The notes beneath the pieces were generated by a model. That model searched no databases, was not told the origin of the DNA, and saw only the letters and a list, made by a program, of their open reading frames with translations. From contig JAGXHC010000188.1 of NCBI GenBank assembly GCA_024636405.1, positions 1 to 7,462 on the forward strand: a stretch of DNA of 7,462 nucleotides. Direction: 5' to 3'. Shown here in pieces: positions 5,842-7,462 of the stretch; the stretch's first letter is position 1; every line of letters begins with the position of its first letter. The translations under genes were made by a program, and so were the position numbers. Source of the DNA: Sulfitobacter sp. GTDB lineage: Bacteria > Pseudomonadota > Alphaproteobacteria > Rhodobacterales > Rhodobacteraceae.

Positions 5842-5858
5842 CAACAGGTTGTGCAACC
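5842..5858 (+). repeat. Overlapping inverted repeats abutting the photolyase start codon
   Basis: CAAC (5842-5845), GTTG (5848-5851) and CAAC (5854-5857) alternate at six-base intervals, with the perfect palindrome GGTTG-TG-CAACC at 5847-5858. It ends directly at the GTG start codon and occupies the place where a Shine-Dalgarno sequence would be. It could be a protein binding site or a small translational hairpin (GGTT/AACC with a GTGC loop). Confidence 0.5.
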
Positions 5859-7283
5859 GTGACCGATACATCCCCGATTATCCTGTGGTTCCGGCGCGAC
5901 CTGCGTCTGAGCGATCATGCAGCGCTTGTTGCCGCCTGTGCGACGGGCCGACCTGTGGTGCCGGTTTTCATCCACGACGGGCTGGTTGAGGGGCTGGCCG
6001 CTGCGCCGAAGTGGCGGCTGGGGCTGGGGATCGGGGCCTTGGCAGAGGCGTTGGCGGAAAAAGGCAGCCGTCTGATATTGCGACGCGAGGGCGGCGCGCT
6101 GAAGGCATTGCGTGACCTTGTGGCGCAGACGGGGGCGGGTGCCGTGTACTGGTCGCGCGCTTATGATCCTGAAGCGGTGTCGCGCGATACCTCGATCAAG
6201 GCGGCGCTAAAGAATGAAGGTGTCGATGCGTGTTCATTCTGCGGGCATCTGATGTTCGAGCCCTGGACCGTGGAGACAAAGACCGGTGGCTATTACAAGG
6301 TGTTCACGCCGTTTTGGAACAGCGTGAAGATGCGGGACGTGGAAATTCCGCGCAGTGCCCCGACCGATATTGCCGCGCCGCAGGATTGGCCCGAGAGCGA
6401 TGTGTTGAGCGACTGGGATATGGGCCGTGACATGGACCGTGGTGCAGATGTTGTGCGCCCATTTGTGCGTCTGGGCGAAAAATCGGCGCAGTCGCGGCTG
6501 GGAGCGTTTATTGCCCTTGGCATCAGCGATTATAAGGTTGCACGCGATTATCCGGCGCAGGACGGCACGTCCAACCTGTCGGAGAACCTGAGCCTGGGAG
6601 AGATCAGCCCGCACCAATGCTGGCACGCAGGGCGGCGCGCAATGGAAGAAGGCAAGGCGGGTGCCGAGACGTTCCTCAAGGAGCTGGTATGGCGCGAATT
6701 TGCCTATCATCTGATGTACCACACGCCCCGCATTCTGGACGGCAACTGGCGCGAGGAATGGGACGCATTTCCGTGGGAAAACGATGCCCGGTCGGCGCAT
6801 GTTCTGGCGTGGAAAAAGGGGCGCACCGGGGTTCCGTTTGTCGACGCGGCAATGCGCGAGCTTTATGTGACGGGGCGGATGCACAACCGCGCGCGGATGA
6901 TCGTGGGCAGCTATCTGACGAAGCATTTGATGACCGACTGGCGCATTGGGCAAAAGTGGTTTGAGGAGACGTTGATTGACTGGGATCTGGCCAGCAATGC
7001 GATGGGCTGGCAGTGGTGTGCGGGCTCCGGTCCTGATGCGACGCCCTATTTCAGGGTGTTCAATCCGGAAACCCAACTGGACAAGTTCGATGCCGATCGC
7101 ACCTATACCGACCGCTGGATCGCAGAGGGGCGCGACACGCCACACGCCGACGCGCTGGCATTTTTCGATGCCATTCCACGCCATTGGGCGATGTCGCCAA
7201 GTGATCCATATCCTGAGCCAATCGTATCTGTCAGTGAGGGGCGCAAACGTGCCCTTGCAACCTACGAGAATCGCACGTTTTAG
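5859..7283 (+). CDS. phrB: Class I deoxyribodipyrimidine photolyase (cryptochrome/photolyase family)
   Basis: The 474-residue protein, the normal length for class I photolyases, reverts UV-induced cyclobutane pyrimidine dimers using blue light, with FAD as catalyst and an antenna cofactor. The N-terminal alpha/beta antenna domain starts ILWFRRDLRLSDH (8-20). The C-terminal FAD domain includes LKELVWREF (273-281), MHNRARM (341-347), DWRIG (360-364) and the block around WQWCAGSGPDATPYFRVFNP (384-403). Compared from memory with E. coli PhrB, the substrate and flavin residues are present (E275, W278, N343, M347, W386). So is the tryptophan electron chain, W384, W361 and a likely surface W306. This argues for a working repair enzyme rather than a cryptochrome. 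It starts at GTG with no clear ribosome site. The next gene is a probable cfa-type methyltransferase, as I recall for phrA-cfaA in Rhodobacter sphaeroides. A (6-4) or CryB-type photolyase is less likely. Confidence 0.94.
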   Translation: MTDTSPIILWFRRDLRLSDHAALVAACATGRPVVPVFIHDGLVEGLAAAPKWRLGLGIGALAEALAEKGSRLILRREGGALKALRDLVAQTGAGAVYWSRAYDPEAVSRDTSIKAALKNEGVDACSFCGHLMFEPWTVETKTGGYYKVFTPFWNSVKMRDVEIPRSAPTDIAAPQDWPESDVLSDWDMGRDMDRGADVVRPFVRLGEKSAQSRLGAFIALGISDYKVARDYPAQDGTSNLSENLSLGEISPHQCWHAGRRAMEEGKAGAETFLKELVWREFAYHLMYHTPRILDGNWREEWDAFPWENDARSAHVLAWKKGRTGVPFVDAAMRELYVTGRMHNRARMIVGSYLTKHLMTDWRIGQKWFEETLIDWDLASNAMGWQWCAGSGPDATPYFRVFNPETQLDKFDADRTYTDRWIAEGRDTPHADALAFFDAIPRHWAMSPSDPYPEPIVSVSEGRKRALATYENRTF

Positions 7284-7287
7284 AAGA

Positions 7288-7315
7288 TTGTTAATATTTG
7301 ACGGTCGGCTAGGAT
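7288..7315 (+). promoter_or_regulatory. Candidate promoter of the downstream methyltransferase gene
   Basis: TTGTTA (7288-7293) and TAGGAT (7310-7315) are 16 bases apart, four of six matches each, in the most AT-rich part of the 69-base gap after the photolyase. If real, the methyltransferase can be expressed apart from the photolyase. No terminator hairpin with a T run is visible in the gap, so read-through is also possible. Confidence 0.3.
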
Positions 7316-7352
7316 GGGAGCGCCCGATAGTTGCCATCAGTGGAGGGCGCAG

Positions 7353-7462
7353 ATGCTTTTGATGAGTACCGAAGGTGAGGGAAACCTGCCGCGATATTTC
7401 GCGCATGTATTCGCGATGGCGCAGAAGATGCGCCATGGCCGCGTTGACTTTGTGCTGCCGGA
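7353..7462 (+). CDS. Probable cyclopropane-fatty-acid synthase-type SAM methyltransferase, N-terminal fragment
   Basis: The frame starts at ATG 7353 and is open to the right edge: 36 full codons plus two bases. GGAGGG (7342-7347) lies five bases before the ATG, a good ribosome site. The fragment PRYFAHVFAMAQKM (13-26) followed by GRVDFVLP (29-36) resembles, from memory, the N-terminal lead-in of Rhodobacteraceae cyclopropane-fatty-acyl-phospholipid synthase-like proteins. In those the segment continues into L-P-D-G and then the lipid-binding and methyltransferase domains. Such enzymes add a methylene group from S-adenosylmethionine to unsaturated acyl chains of membrane phospholipids. The catalytic part is outside the window. 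The assignment rests on a short stretch plus the position next to a photolyase. An in-frame ATG at 7362 is an alternative start. Confidence 0.6.
   Translation, partial: MLLMSTEGEGNLPRYFAHVFAMAQKMRHGRVDFVLP

Noticed and set aside
5790..5858. RpoE (ECF)-type promoter upstream of the photolyase
   Set aside because: Looked for because the Rhodobacter sphaeroides homologue is, as I recall, RpoE-controlled. No TGATCC-like -35 box at suitable spacing is visible; the RpoH-like match is better.
6234..7436. 400-codon minus-strand open frame opposite the photolyase
   Set aside because: It has no recognisable domain, and the plus strand carries an intact photolyase with all key residues.
1..7462. CRISPR arrays, tRNA or rRNA genes, insertion sequences, phage or toxin-antitoxin genes
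   Set aside because: No regularly spaced repeats, no cloverleaf-like segment, no transposase or integrase motifs and no terminal inverted repeats were seen. The longest gene-free gap is 229 bases.

Overview
The window is high-GC, tightly packed bacterial DNA with every recognised gene on the + strand. It most likely comes from the Roseobacter group (Rhodobacteraceae, Alphaproteobacteria). The strongest reason is a DmdA-type DMSP demethylase next to an AcuI-type acryloyl-CoA reductase. I recall the same order at the dmdA-acuI locus of Ruegeria pomeroyi, and both proteins read as very close to my memory of those orthologues. I cannot name a genus or species.

Layout from left to right: (1) the last 102 codons of a DinB-fold protein, entering from the left edge; (2) dmdA, whose start codon lies two bases after the DinB stop; (3) a 100-bp spacer with two copies of the self-complementary 12-mer GGGGCCGGCCCC, the second followed by five T; (4) acuI; (5) a 229-bp non-coding gap; (6) a BCCT-family transporter; (7) a clear stem-loop terminator and probable promoter region; (8) a class V aminotransferase of the 'cysteine desulfurase-like' VC1184 type that lacks the desulfurase cysteine; (9) a 69-bp gap with a possible heat-shock-sigma type promoter and a palindrome abutting a GTG start; (10) a class I DNA photolyase; (11) a short gap and the first 36 codons of a probable cyclopropane-fatty-acid synthase-type methyltransferase, cut by the right edge.

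The left two thirds form a DMSP-use module. The BCCT carrier is the likely uptake route for DMSP or glycine betaine. DmdA moves a methyl group from DMSP to tetrahydrofolate, giving methylmercaptopropionate. AcuI reduces acryloyl-CoA to propionyl-CoA, which removes a toxic intermediate. No DMSP lyase and no dmdB, dmdC or dmdD is present here, so the rest of either pathway must lie elsewhere. The right third is a separate block: the photolyase and cfa-type pair resembles the phrA-cfaA pair that I recall as part of the singlet-oxygen (RpoE) response of Rhodobacter sphaeroides. The aminotransferase sits between the two blocks and I can assign it no physiological role.

I did not find a clearly undescribed system. 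The items most worth a second look are the twin palindromes between dmdA and acuI, the DinB-fold gene coupled to dmdA, and the SD-less photolyase start beneath overlapping CAAC/GTTG repeats.
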